Origin: JAJXWB01 sp039808645
Lineage (GTDB): Bacteria; Pseudomonadota; Alphaproteobacteria; Rhizobiales; Beijerinckiaceae
Direction: 5' to 3'
Assembly: GCA_039808645.1 (NCBI GenBank)
Contig: JBDHTL010000053.1
Location: 1 to 22,239 of the forward strand
DNA length: 22,239 nucleotides
Shown here: one piece after another, positions 1 through 7,438 of the stretch
Position numbering within the stretch: position 1 is the first letter of the stretch
Layout: each line of letters starts with the position of its first letter
The notes under the pieces: generated by a model
Seen by the model: only the letters and a program-made list of their open reading frames with translations
The model's database searches: none
Told to the model about the DNA's origin: nothing
Translations under genes and position numbers: made by a program

Positions 1-278
1 CCAAGGGCGGCATCGTCGGCATGACGCTGCCGATCGCGCGCGACCTCGCCCGCTTCGGCATTCGCGTCAACACGATCGCGCCCGGCCTGTTCCTCACGCC
101 GCTGATGAAGGGCCTGTCGGAAGAGGCTCAGCGCAGCCTCGCCTCGCAGGTGCCCTTCCCCTCGCGTCTCGGCGATCCTAGCGAATATGCGGCGCTCGCC
201 GTGCATATCGTCGAGAACGCCATGCTCAACGCCGAAACGATCCGCCTCGACGGCGCGATCCGCATGGCGCCGCGGTGA
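1..278 (+). CDS. Type-2 3-hydroxyacyl-CoA dehydrogenase (SDR family), 3' end only
   Basis: Only the C-terminal ~91 residues are present; the gene begins upstream of the window. The first full codon (3-5) is Lys, followed by GGIVGMT, which fits the Lys of the SDR YxxxK catalytic motif. The rest (IARDLARFGIRVNTIAPGLF, then SQVPFPSRLGDPSEYA and a final IRLDGAIRMAP) closely resembles my memory of human HSD17B10 and its bacterial relatives. These enzymes oxidise 3-hydroxyacyl-CoA or 2-methyl-3-hydroxybutyryl-CoA with NAD in fatty-acid and isoleucine breakdown. The Rossmann nucleotide-binding half is not visible. A crotonase-family gene follows on the same strand after a 187-bp gap containing a dispersed-type inverted repeat. 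Family assignment is strong; substrate is inferred. Confidence 0.88.
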   Translation, partial: KGGIVGMTLPIARDLARFGIRVNTIAPGLFLTPLMKGLSEEAQRSLASQVPFPSRLGDPSEYAALAVHIVENAMLNAETIRLDGAIRMAPR

Positions 279-329
279 TCTGACGTTCCGGCGCGGCGCC
301 CGCGGGCGCCGCGCTCTTCCAACAATCCG

Positions 330-423
330 CATCCTGAGGAGCAGCATGGCGCTGCGTCTCGAAGGATGGCCGCAGGCGCGGATCTGCCGTCCTTCGAGAC
401 GCCGCTTCGCGGCTCTCAGGATG
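330..423. repeat. Imperfect inverted repeat, REP/BIME-like dispersed element
   Basis: The left arm (330-369) begins CATCCTGAG and ends GCGTCTCGAAGGATGG. The right arm (387-423) is nearly its reverse complement, beginning CCGTCCTTCGAGACGC and ending CTCAGGATG. The outer 9 and inner ~16 positions pair with one mismatch (an A-C, or G-U in RNA); the middle is looser. Elements built from these words are, to my memory, common intergenic repeats in Hyphomicrobiales. It sits between the dehydrogenase and crotonase genes and would form a long hairpin in the transcript. Confidence 0.7.
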
Positions 424-465
424 AAGGTTTGTGTGGCGGTTCGGCCTATTCCGAGGAAAGCGCAG

Positions 466-1281
466 ATGTCCGACCCCGTCCTCAAGATCGAAAAGCGCGG
501 ACCCGTCGACTGGGTCACGCTCAATCGGCCGGACGCGCTGAATTCGCTCAACCCCGAACTGATCGACGCGCTCAACGCCTATTTCGAGGGCCTCGAGCGC
601 GACTACGACACGCGCGTCGTCGTGCTGCGCGGCGCGGGCAAAAATTTCTGCGCCGGCCTCGACATCAAGGCGAGCGCGAAACGCAATTCGGAGGGCGGCT
701 ACGGCGCCGATACGCAGGCCTCTCTGGACGGCCAGCGCCGCATCGCCGCCATCGTCATGAAGATGCGCCGCTGCCCACAGCCGATTGTTTCCTGCGTGCA
801 GGGCGCAGCCGCCGGCGGCGGCTTCGCGCTGGCGCTGGCCTCCGACATCCGCATCGCCGCCAGCAATGCGCGCATGAACTGCGCCTTCATCAAGCTCGGC
901 GTCGGCGGTTGCGACATCGGCTCGTCCTATTTCCTGCCGCGTCTCGTCGGCGTGTCGGTGGCGTCCGAACTCATCCTCACCGGCCGTTTCATCCAGGCGC
1001 AGCGCGCGCTCGCCGTCGGGCTCGTGTCGGAAGTGGTGGAGGAAGCCGACCTCGAGAAAGCCGCGCAATCCTACGTCGACGATCTCCTTCTGACCGCGCC
1101 GCTCGCGCTGCGCCTGTCGAAGGAATGTCTCAACATGAGCGTCGACGCAGGCTCGATCGAACAGGCGATCGCGATGGAGGATCGCAACCAGATCCTTTGC
1201 GTGAAATCCGAAGATTTCCGCGAAGGCATCACGGCCTTTCTGGAAAAACGAAAACCGAACTGGACGCCGACTGCGAAATGA
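466..1281 (+). CDS. Enoyl-CoA hydratase/isomerase (crotonase) family protein
   Basis: A 271-aa protein, normal length for a single-domain crotonase. The start at 466 follows a GAGGAAAG ribosome site; longer readings of the frame run back through the repeat and upstream gene. The first oxyanion-hole motif is GKNFCAGLDIKAS (59-71); the second is GAAAGGGFALALASDIRIAA (113-132). The two catalytic Glu of true enoyl-CoA hydratases appear to be replaced: the GGGCELA Glu is Ala121 and the partner about 20 residues on is Phe141. Instead there is Asp150 in GCDIGSSYFLPRLVG, a pattern recalling dienoyl-CoA isomerases and other crotonases with an Asp at this place. It acts on an acyl-CoA thioester in the cytoplasm, but hydratase, isomerase and hydrolase all remain possible. 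It follows an acyl-CoA dehydrogenase-type SDR gene, consistent with beta-oxidation-like use. Confidence 0.88.
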   Translation: MSDPVLKIEKRGPVDWVTLNRPDALNSLNPELIDALNAYFEGLERDYDTRVVVLRGAGKNFCAGLDIKASAKRNSEGGYGADTQASLDGQRRIAAIVMKMRRCPQPIVSCVQGAAAGGGFALALASDIRIAASNARMNCAFIKLGVGGCDIGSSYFLPRLVGVSVASELILTGRFIQAQRALAVGLVSEVVEEADLEKAAQSYVDDLLLTAPLALRLSKECLNMSVDAGSIEQAIAMEDRNQILCVKSEDFREGITAFLEKRKPNWTPTAK

Positions 1282-1283
1282 AC

Positions 1284-1308
1284 GCGCCCGCCGAAAGGCG
1301 GGCGCTTT
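1284..1308 (+). terminator. Hairpin terminator after the crotonase gene
   Basis: A perfect 9-bp stem GCGCCCGCC / GGCGGGCGC with a GAAA tetraloop is followed by TTT. It starts 3 bases after the crotonase stop codon. The short U-tract suggests partial termination or an mRNA 3'-end protector before the binding-protein gene at 1347. Confidence 0.65.
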
Positions 1309-1346
1309 CGCATGGCGTGCGGCCACAATTGGAGGGAGAGGAAAAC

Positions 1347-2552
1347 ATGAAACTGCCGAAGACATTCGCCGTCGTGCTGGCGGCGAGCATCGTAACGCTC
1401 GCGACGCCAGCGCCGGCGCAGAACGCGCCCGGCGTGACCGACAAGGAGATCAAGATCGGCAACACCATGCCCTACAGCGGGCCGGCGTCCGGCTATTCCG
1501 CGCAGGGGCGCGTGCAGTCGGCCTATTACGACATGATCAACGCCAAGGGCGGCGTCAACGGCCGCAAGATCGTTTTCCTGTCCTACGACGACGGCTACAG
1601 CCCGCCCAAGACCGTCGAGCAGACGCGCAAGCTGGTCGAGCAGGACGACGTGCTCGCCACCTTCGGCCAGCTCGGCACGCCGACCAATTCGGCGATCCAG
1701 AAATACATGAACAGCAAGAAGACGCCGCATCTCTTCATCTCGACCGGCGCCGACAAGTGGAACGACCCGAAGAACTATCCCTTCACCGTGCCGCTCTATC
1801 CCTCCTACACGATGGAGGCGAAGGTCGCCGCGCGCTACATCCTGCAGTCCAAGCCCGACGCGAAGATCGGCGTGCTCTTCCAGAACGACGATTTCGGCAA
1901 GGATTATCTCAAGGGCCTGAAGGAAGGCCTCGGCGACAAGGCCGACAAGCTGATCGTGAAGGAAGCGCCCTACGAGGTCGGCTCGCCGACGCTCGATTCG
2001 CAGATGATCGCGCTGAAGCAATCCGGCGCCGACGTATTCTTCTGCATCACCGTGCCGAAGTTCGGCGCGCAGGCGATCAAGCGCGCCGCCGAGATCGAGT
2101 GGAAGCCGCTGTTCTACATCGTCAGCGTGTCGAGCCACATCAAGACGGCGCTGGAGCCCGCGGGCCTCGAGAACGCCAAGGGCCTGATCAGCGCGCTCGC
2201 CTTCAAGATTCCCTCCGATCCGCGCTGGGCGGACGCGCAGGACGTGAAGGACTATCTCGCGTTCCTGAAGGAATGGCAGCCCACCGCCGAGCCCAACGAC
2301 GGCAGCGTCTCCATCGGCTACGGCTCCGCCTGGCTGACGGTGAAAACGCTGGAGCGCGCGGGCAAGGATCTCTCGCGCGAAAATCTCATGAAGGTCATCA
2401 CGTCGATCAAGGACGAGCAATTGCCGCTCGGCCTGCCCGGCGTCACCGTGACCATCACGCCCGACGATTATGCCGGTTACAGCAAGCTGCAGATGTCGCG
2501 TTTCGACGGCAAGACCTGGGAGCCGATCGGCGGCGTCACCAGCGCGAAGTGA
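1347..2552 (+). CDS. ABC transporter substrate-binding protein, branched-chain amino acid type (periplasmic)
   Basis: A 401-aa protein with an N-terminal Sec signal peptide: Lys residues, a hydrophobic core (about 7-20) and a likely cut after TPAPAQ or nearby. The mature part opens with GVTDKEIKIGNTMPYSGPAS, typical of the LivJ-like type I periplasmic-binding fold (Peripla_BP_6 family). KTVEQTRKLVEQDDVLATFGQLGTP and KIGVLFQNDDFGKDYLKGLK are further family hallmarks. It starts after a strong GGAGGGAGAGG site. Relatives bind amino acids, short-chain amides, urea or aromatic/fatty acid-derived compounds, so the ligand cannot be told here. No permease or ATPase genes (livHMGF type) are in the window. 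The adjoining acyl-CoA genes hint at a carboxylic-acid ligand, but that is inference. Confidence 0.92.
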   Translation: MKLPKTFAVVLAASIVTLATPAPAQNAPGVTDKEIKIGNTMPYSGPASGYSAQGRVQSAYYDMINAKGGVNGRKIVFLSYDDGYSPPKTVEQTRKLVEQDDVLATFGQLGTPTNSAIQKYMNSKKTPHLFISTGADKWNDPKNYPFTVPLYPSYTMEAKVAARYILQSKPDAKIGVLFQNDDFGKDYLKGLKEGLGDKADKLIVKEAPYEVGSPTLDSQMIALKQSGADVFFCITVPKFGAQAIKRAAEIEWKPLFYIVSVSSHIKTALEPAGLENAKGLISALAFKIPSDPRWADAQDVKDYLAFLKEWQPTAEPNDGSVSIGYGSAWLTVKTLERAGKDLSRENLMKVITSIKDEQLPLGLPGVTVTITPDDYAGYSKLQMSRFDGKTWEPIGGVTSAK

Positions 2553-2558
2553 GCGCTT

Positions 2559-2601
2559 GAAACGAAGCGACCGGGCGCGGGCCCGGTCGCAATCTCGTTT
2601 C
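2559..2601. terminator. Bidirectional terminator between convergent genes
   Basis: The inner stem GCGACCGGGC (2567-2576) pairs perfectly with GCCCGGTCGC (2581-2590) around GCGG. An outer stem GAAACGA (2559-2565) pairs with TCGTTTC (2595-2601), with a small internal loop between. It lies between the binding-protein stop (2552) and the L,D-transpeptidase stop (2619) and could serve both strands; GTTTC/GAAAC arms give only short U-runs. Confidence 0.7.
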
Positions 2602-2618
2602 ATGTGTGACGCCGCCCT

Positions 2619-3809
2619 TCAGTCCACCAGCGCGATGAAATTCGTGCCGTCCCACGATTCCTTGTTGCGCGCGCCTTCGTCGGAAATGATGAAGACCGCG
2701 CCCGGGCCGACGAGGCCGGCCAGACGCGCCGCGACGCCCGGCGCGATGTGGATGCGCTTGAGCGCATCCGCCGCGTTCGGCGCAACGCCAAAGGACGAGA
2801 CATCGCCCGCCTTCTTTCCCACGGCGTCGCCGAGCATGGCCTCGCGCGTACGGCCGGGGACGCTGAGACTCGACCAGGCCGTCGCGCCCTCGCCCGCCGC
2901 CTGCGCGACGAACATGTGCGCGCCGATGGGACGGTCGGGCTGGTCGATGTCGATCGGAACCTCGAACAGCGGCTTGAAATTGCGGCGCACGTAGAGCTTG
3001 CCGGCCTTGCGGTTGACGAGAACCGAGATCGGCATGGCGGCCGCGAGATCGACCGTCGTCTTCACCTTATACTGGCCGACGCTCGTGTTGGGCCCTTCGA
3101 CCTCGCCCGGCGTGCGCGCCGTCTCGACCTCATCGCCCATCACGTAGCGGCGCGGCGGCGCCTGGAACACGCTGGCGAAGTCGGCGAGCGGGACCGGCTT
3201 CACGTCCTCGCGCGAGATGACGACGCGCACGCCGCGCCTCGTGTAGCGATAGAGATCCTTGGCGTAGGCGGCAGGCAGGCGGATGCAACCGTGCGAAGCG
3301 GGCTTGCCCGTCACCTTGCCCTCGTGCAGCGCGATGCCCGACCATGTCAGGCGCTGCATGAACGGCATTGGCGCGTCGTCGTAGATCGTCGAGCGGTGGA
3401 ACACCTGCTTCTCGATCACGCTGAACAGGCCGTGCGGCGTGGGATGATCGGCGACGCCGGTCGAGACGACGGTGTCGGACACCGGCCTGTCGCCCTCGTA
3501 GACGGTCAGGTGCTGGCGGTCGGTCGAGACGACGATGGTGACCGGCCCCTTGGCGGCGACCGGCAGAAGGCCGTTGCTCGTCTTGAGATCGGGGTTCTTG
3601 TAGCGCGCCGGCGTCGAGAGATCGCGTACGCGCGGCTTGGCGGCGGGCGCGAGGCGCGGGGCCTGCGCCTGCTGCGGGGGCTGCGGCGCAAACAGGCTCC
3701 AGAATCCCTGCGCGGCGGCCGTGTCGACGCCGGCCAGGACAAAGGCCGCGCCCGCCGCGAGGGCCGAAACGCCGGACCGAAACGCGGCCTTCTGCGTCCG
3801 CTGTGACAT
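2619..3809 (-). CDS. Exported L,D-transpeptidase (YkuD domain)
   Basis: A 396-aa protein from the ATG at 3809, preceded by GGGGA on the coding strand; a longer reading of the frame would bury the signal peptide. Residues 1-34 form a signal peptide (QKAAFR, hydrophobic 13-27, then TAAAQ). The YkuD domain spans about 88-200, with the catalytic signature ALHEGKVTGKPASHGCIRLP: His162, Ser172-His173-Gly174 and nucleophile Cys175. Such enzymes make 3-3 crosslinks in peptidoglycan or attach proteins to it in the periplasm. A C-terminal region (about 255-396) contains MPISVLVNRKAGKLYVRR and IDIDQPDRPIGAHMFVA. This looks like a second, Cys-less copy of the fold, as in other long alphaproteobacterial members. 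Monocistronic; its end faces the binding-protein gene. Confidence 0.93.
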   Translation of the reverse strand: MSQRTQKAAFRSGVSALAAGAAFVLAGVDTAAAQGFWSLFAPQPPQQAQAPRLAPAAKPRVRDLSTPARYKNPDLKTSNGLLPVAAKGPVTIVVSTDRQHLTVYEGDRPVSDTVVSTGVADHPTPHGLFSVIEKQVFHRSTIYDDAPMPFMQRLTWSGIALHEGKVTGKPASHGCIRLPAAYAKDLYRYTRRGVRVVISREDVKPVPLADFASVFQAPPRRYVMGDEVETARTPGEVEGPNTSVGQYKVKTTVDLAAAMPISVLVNRKAGKLYVRRNFKPLFEVPIDIDQPDRPIGAHMFVAQAAGEGATAWSSLSVPGRTREAMLGDAVGKKAGDVSSFGVAPNAADALKRIHIAPGVAARLAGLVGPGAVFIISDEGARNKESWDGTNFIALVD

Positions 3810-3963
3810 GTCGAAAAAATCCCCGAAACTCGTTTGAACGGTAACATGTTTCCCATAGTCAGACGACGGGGCTGAAGCTGTGCGCCAGCGCATGTGTCGC
3901 GCGCGCAACAGCCGGTCGCCGCCGCAAACCGAACGGAAACAAGAAAGTATTAAGAGAGCTTAA

Positions 3964-4782
3964 CTATTTGATCTCGGCGACGGCGGCGATCAGGCGGGCG
4001 ATGTCCTGATCGCGCGACAGGCGATGGTCGCCGTCGCGGATGAACGAAAGCGTCGCCGGATCGTCGGCCAGATGCTCGACCAGGGCCAGCGCGTGTTTCC
4101 ACGGCACGTCGGGGTCCTGCATCCCCTGCAGGATGTGGGCGGGTCCATAGGTGCGGATCGCCGTGCCGAAGATCAGGTGCTTGCGGCCGTCCTCCAGCAG
4201 CGCCCTGGTGATCGGATAGGGCTCGGGCGAGTATTCCGAGGGGCGCATCCAGCGCCCGGTCTTCTCGATCTCGGCCTTCGCCTTCTTGCTCAGGCCTGGC
4301 TCCATCAGCGTGGCCGTGAAATCGACGGCCGGCGCGATCAGGACCATGCCGGCGATGCGGTCTTCCTCGCCGGCTTCAGCCAGCGCGCGCGCGGCGAGCA
4401 AGGCAAGCCAGCCGCCCATGGACGAACCGATCAGAACCTGCCGCCCGGTCGTCTTCGCGCGGATGACCGCGAGGCTCTCTTCCAGCCAGCGGCTGATCGT
4501 GCCGTCCTCGAAGGCGCCGCCCGAGGCGCCGTGGCCGGAATAATCGAAGCGCAGGCAGGCCCGGCCGGTCTGGGCGGCGAATTGCTCGATCGCCATCGCC
4601 TTCGTGCCGGTCATGTCGGACTTGAAGCCGCCGAGCCAGACGAGGCCAGGCAGGCCCGCGCCCGCGGCCGAAACAGAAGCGCGCGCGCCGGCAGGACCGG
4701 CCGGCAGGGCGACCCAGGCGATCTCGCGCGCCTCGCCTCCCTCGCCGACAACCAGCCGTCCCGCTTCCGCCTGCGCGCCCAT
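3964..4782 (-). CDS. Alpha/beta hydrolase, ABHD10-like
   Basis: A 272-aa cytoplasmic hydrolase with no signal peptide. The nucleophile elbow is GSSMGG (Ser121 within G-S-S-M-G). The general base is His253 in RDGDHRLSR and the likely acid is Asp225 in GMQDPDVPW. The segment LPGLVWLGGFKSDMTGTKA followed by RFDYSGHGASGG matches my memory of mitochondrial ABHD10 (acyl-glucuronide esterase/depalmitoylase) and its alphaproteobacterial relatives. It would hydrolyse an ester or thioester; the substrate is unknown. Translation starts at 4782, preceded by a purine-rich GGATCGGACGGA. It is divergent from the glycosyltransferase gene across 72 bp. The upstream L,D-transpeptidase on the same strand is about 150 bp away, so co-transcription is uncertain. 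Confidence 0.88.
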   Translation of the reverse strand: MGAQAEAGRLVVGEGGEAREIAWVALPAGPAGARASVSAAGAGLPGLVWLGGFKSDMTGTKAMAIEQFAAQTGRACLRFDYSGHGASGGAFEDGTISRWLEESLAVIRAKTTGRQVLIGSSMGGWLALLAARALAEAGEEDRIAGMVLIAPAVDFTATLMEPGLSKKAKAEIEKTGRWMRPSEYSPEPYPITRALLEDGRKHLIFGTAIRTYGPAHILQGMQDPDVPWKHALALVEHLADDPATLSFIRDGDHRLSRDQDIARLIAAVAEIK

Positions 4783-4854
4783 TCCGTCCGATCCGCCGTT
4801 TCGATTCGCTGGAGTAAGCGACCGTAAACCCTGTCGCGTTACTAATCAGCAGCG

Positions 4855-6066
4855 ATGCCGCAATATCAGCGCTTCTTTCAGGTCGACCGCCCCGTCGCCG
4901 GCAAGACCGTCCTCCAGATCATCCCCACGCTCGACTCAGGCGGCGCGGAACGCACGACGCTGGAAATCGCCGATGCGCTCGTGCGCGCCGGCGCCCGCGC
5001 GCTGGTGGCGGCGCAGGGCGGCCGGCTCGTCGGCGAATTGCAGGCGCTCGGCGGCGAGTTCCACGCCTTTCCGGCCGCCGCCAAGAACCCGCTCGCGATG
5101 GCCGCCAACGTCCGCCGGCTCGCCGCGCTCATCGAGCGCCAGGGCGTCGACATCGTCCATGCCCGTTCGCGCGCGCCGGCCTGGGTGGCGCTCGGCGCCG
5201 TGCGCCGCACGGCAACGCCGTTCGTCACGACCTATCACGGCGTCTATTCCGACGGGAACGCGATCAAGGCGCGCTACAATTCCGTCATGGCGATGGGCGA
5301 TCGCGTCATCGCCAATTCGGATTTCACCGCGCGCCATATTCTCGACCGCTATCCCGACGCCCGCGGGCGCGTCGTCACCATCCATCGCGGCGTCGACCTG
5401 CGCCTGTTCTCGCCGGAAGCCGTCGATCCCGACAGGGTTCGGGCGTTGCGCGAACAATGGGGCGCCCCGCCCGACCAGCGCATCGTGCTCATGCCGGCGC
5501 GCCTCGCCCGCCGCAAGGGCCATCGCGTGCTGATCGACGCGGCGCGCATGCTGCGGGAACAGGGACGCGGCGACATTCTGTTCATCCTCGCCGGCGACGA
5601 GCAGCGCGACGCCTATCCGCGCGAACTCGACCGCGCCATCGCCGACGCCGGCCTGGAGGCCGTCGCGCGGCGCGTCGGCCATTGCGCCGACATGCCGGCG
5701 GCGCTGATGTCGGCGGCCTGCGTCGTCGCCCCGGCGATCGAACCCGAGGCTTTCGGTCGCATCGCCGTGGAGGCGCAGGCGATGGGGACGCCCGTCGTCG
5801 TCTCCGATCTCGGCGCCAGCGCGGAAACGGTCGTCGCGCCGCCGCACGCGCCGGCCGCGCGGCGCACCGGCTGGCTGGTCCCGGCGGGCAACAGGCACGA
5901 ACTGGCCGCCGCGGTCGCGGAGGCGCTCGACCTCGGCATGTCCGCCCGGGAATCGCTCAGCCTGCGCGCCCGCGCCCACGTCCGCGACCGCTTTTCGGTG
6001 GAACGCATGTGCGTGGCCACGCTTTCCGTCTACGAAAGCCTGCTGGAGCCCGTTCCTGCCGGTTGA
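4855..6066 (+). CDS. GT4-family glycosyltransferase
   Basis: A 403-aa GT-B fold glycosyltransferase. The N-terminal acceptor domain carries PTLDSGGAERTTLEIADAL (29-47) and DIVHARSRAPAW; the donor domain begins near 190 with IVLMPARLARRKGH. The GT4 EX7E motif is seen as EAFGRIAVE (Glu298 to Glu306), followed by AMGTPVVVSD, which contacts a nucleotide-sugar donor. Relatives transfer sugars to lipopolysaccharide, exopolysaccharide or lipids at the inner membrane. Neither sugar nor acceptor can be named, and no other polysaccharide gene is near. No clear Shine-Dalgarno precedes the ATG at 4855; the frame is closed just upstream, so this start is the only full-length choice. Confidence 0.92.
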   Translation: MPQYQRFFQVDRPVAGKTVLQIIPTLDSGGAERTTLEIADALVRAGARALVAAQGGRLVGELQALGGEFHAFPAAAKNPLAMAANVRRLAALIERQGVDIVHARSRAPAWVALGAVRRTATPFVTTYHGVYSDGNAIKARYNSVMAMGDRVIANSDFTARHILDRYPDARGRVVTIHRGVDLRLFSPEAVDPDRVRALREQWGAPPDQRIVLMPARLARRKGHRVLIDAARMLREQGRGDILFILAGDEQRDAYPRELDRAIADAGLEAVARRVGHCADMPAALMSAACVVAPAIEPEAFGRIAVEAQAMGTPVVVSDLGASAETVVAPPHAPAARRTGWLVPAGNRHELAAAVAEALDLGMSARESLSLRARAHVRDRFSVERMCVATLSVYESLLEPVPAG

Positions 6067-6235
6067 CCGCGCCAGTTGACTTGGGCGCGCCGAGCAACGA
6101 TGTTCTGCGCCGATCGACCGACGGCGCGAGCCGCCGGCCGATTTTTCATATGCGTCCGGCGCGTAAGCGTCAGCCGGCCCGCCCGGCCGCAGACGACCCC
6201 GCGTCAGACGACCGCACGACATTTGCAACAGCCAC

Positions 6236-6250
6236 GGAGAAGCCGCCATT
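6236..6250 (+). promoter_or_regulatory. Shine-Dalgarno plus AUU start codon of infC
   Basis: GGAG at 6236-6239 lies 8 bases before an in-frame ATT at 6248-6250. The next in-frame ATG (6260) is 20 bases from GGAG, too far for normal initiation. An AUU start is the known device by which E. coli IF-3 represses its own translation, since IF-3 discriminates against non-canonical starts. Confidence 0.8.
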
Positions 6251-6787
6251 CGTCGTCCCATGAAAGCGCCCCCGACGCCTGAGAAATCGGGGCCGCGCAC
6301 CAACCGCGAGATTCGCGTTCCGACCGTCCAGCTCATCGACGCCGAAGGCCAGAATCGCGGCCCGACCGCCATTCAGGACGCGTTGCAACTCGCCGAAGAG
6401 GCGGGCCTCGATCTGGTCGAGATCGTTCCCAACGCCAATCCGCCGGTCTGCAAGATTCTCGATTACGGCAAGTTCCGCTTCAACGAGCAGAAGAAGGCCG
6501 CCGAGGCGCGCAAGCGCCAGAAGATCGTCGAGGTCAAGGAGATCAAGCTGCGGCCGGGCATCGACGACCACGACTACGACGTGAAGATGAAGGCCATGCG
6601 CCGCTTCTTCGTCGAAGGCGACAAGGTGAAGATCACCCTGCGCTTCCGCGGCCGCGAAATGGCCCACCAGGACATCGGCTACCGCCTGCTCGAACGCGTG
6701 AAGCAGGAGACCGTGACGATGGCCAAGGTCGAGGCCGAGCCCTCGATGGAAGGCCGCCAGATGGTGATGATTCTCGCGCCGCGCTGA
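6248..6787 (+). CDS. infC: Translation initiation factor IF-3, AUU start
   Basis: A 179-aa protein when started at ATT 6248, reading MRRPMKAPPTPEKSGPRTNR. This start agrees with the Shine-Dalgarno spacing and with the MRRP N-terminus I recall for alphaproteobacterial IF-3; the ATG at 6260 would remove four residues. The N-domain includes VPTVQLIDAEGQNRG and ICK-type CKILDYGKFRFNEQKK (69-83), leading to the linker. The C-domain has EIKLRPGIDDHDYDVK and ITLRFRGREMAHQDIG (129-144), which binds the 30S platform. IF-3 prevents premature subunit joining and proofreads the initiator tRNA and start codon. The usual neighbours thrS, rpmI and rplT are absent here, so it appears to stand alone, with likely translational autoregulation through the AUU codon. 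Confidence 0.96.
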   Translation: MRRPMKAPPTPEKSGPRTNREIRVPTVQLIDAEGQNRGPTAIQDALQLAEEAGLDLVEIVPNANPPVCKILDYGKFRFNEQKKAAEARKRQKIVEVKEIKLRPGIDDHDYDVKMKAMRRFFVEGDKVKITLRFRGREMAHQDIGYRLLERVKQETVTMAKVEAEPSMEGRQMVMILAPR

Positions 6788-6856
6788 GGCGGAGGCGCGA
6801 CCGTCCGGCCCGGGCTCGCCCCGGGCGCAGACCGACGGCGGAGCCGGGCAACGCCT

Positions 6857-6877
6857 CGTCTCTCGAGACGACGTTTT
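6857..6877 (+). terminator. Possible terminator downstream of infC
   Basis: A 5-bp stem CGTCT / AGACG with loop CTCG is followed, after ACG, by TTTT. A stronger GC hairpin without a T-run (GCCCGGG / CCCGGGC, 6808-6826) lies just upstream. Together they may end the infC transcript. Confidence 0.45.
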
Positions 6878-7041
6878 CAGCGGCTTCCTCGACAACGGGG
6901 GATCGGGAATTTCATCGCAGCCCTCGCCGTGGCGAAGCTGCGCCCTAAGTTGTCTTCAGACGGTTCTCGGCCAGGGCAGACCGTCGAGCATGGGCGGCGT
7001 GCGCGTTGCCGACGGCTCGCTCACAACTGGAGGGCCTCCCC

Positions 7042-7251
7042 ATGAGCGCCTCCGAGATTCTCACGATCGACGTCGCCTGCCCGCGCTGCGGCGCGGCGAA
7101 TTCGCTGACGCTCGGCGACGTGGAAGCGCGCCGGAAGGTGAATTGTTCGGCCTGCGGCGCGCCGCTCGGAACGGGACAGGATCTTTCGAAAGGACCTTCC
7201 GCCCCGCGCGTCAAGGGAAATGCTCTGAGCCAGGCCCAATCCAAGGCGTGA
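7042..7251 (+). CDS. Small zinc-ribbon protein of unknown function
   Basis: A 69-aa protein starting at ATG 7042, 8 bases after a good GGAGG site (7029-7033). Two CxxC knuckles, CPRC (13-16) and CSAC (35-38), each followed by Gly-Ala, are spaced by 18 residues, as in a rubredoxin-like zinc ribbon. The C-terminal ~25 residues are polar, rich in Lys, Ser and Gln, and probably disordered. I do not recognise a named family. Such ribbons occur in ribosome- or polymerase-associated proteins and in small regulators. It stands between infC and a minus-strand membrane protein with no clear operon partner. Confidence 0.8.
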   Translation: MSASEILTIDVACPRCGAANSLTLGDVEARRKVNCSACGAPLGTGQDLSKGPSAPRVKGNALSQAQSKA

Positions 7252-7350
7252 CTGTTTCCTGTTTTCCGTTGAGTTGATCGCCCGCAGCGAGCGGCGCCTA
7301 CGCCGTGAGATCGAACCGCGCGACCGGAAGGCTTTGCCGTTGGCTCGGTT

Positions 7351-7367
7351 GCCGGCCGCAGGCCGGC
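7351..7367. other. GC-rich hairpin in intergenic region
   Basis: GCCGGCC and GGCCGGC pair perfectly around GCA, between the zinc-ribbon stop (7251) and the stop of the minus-strand membrane protein (7439). There is no T-run on either side, so a terminator role is uncertain. Nothing else is recognisable in this 187-bp gap. Confidence 0.4.
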
Positions 7368-7438
7368 GGTCCGGCTGCGGCGCGGTACGCGATCCCCTTC
7401 TGCGTCGGTATCGCCCGCTTGCGCCGGCTGCCCGGCCG

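Noticed and set aside
1071..2603. 510-codon minus-strand open frame across the crotonase and binding-protein genes
   Set aside because: No recognisable domain or ribosome site; both genes on the plus strand have clear family motifs and signal or start features.
3950..3963. TTAAG-AGAG-CTTAA hairpin just after the hydrolase stop
   Set aside because: A 5-bp AT-rich stem without a GC-rich core or a clean U-tract; too weak to call a terminator.
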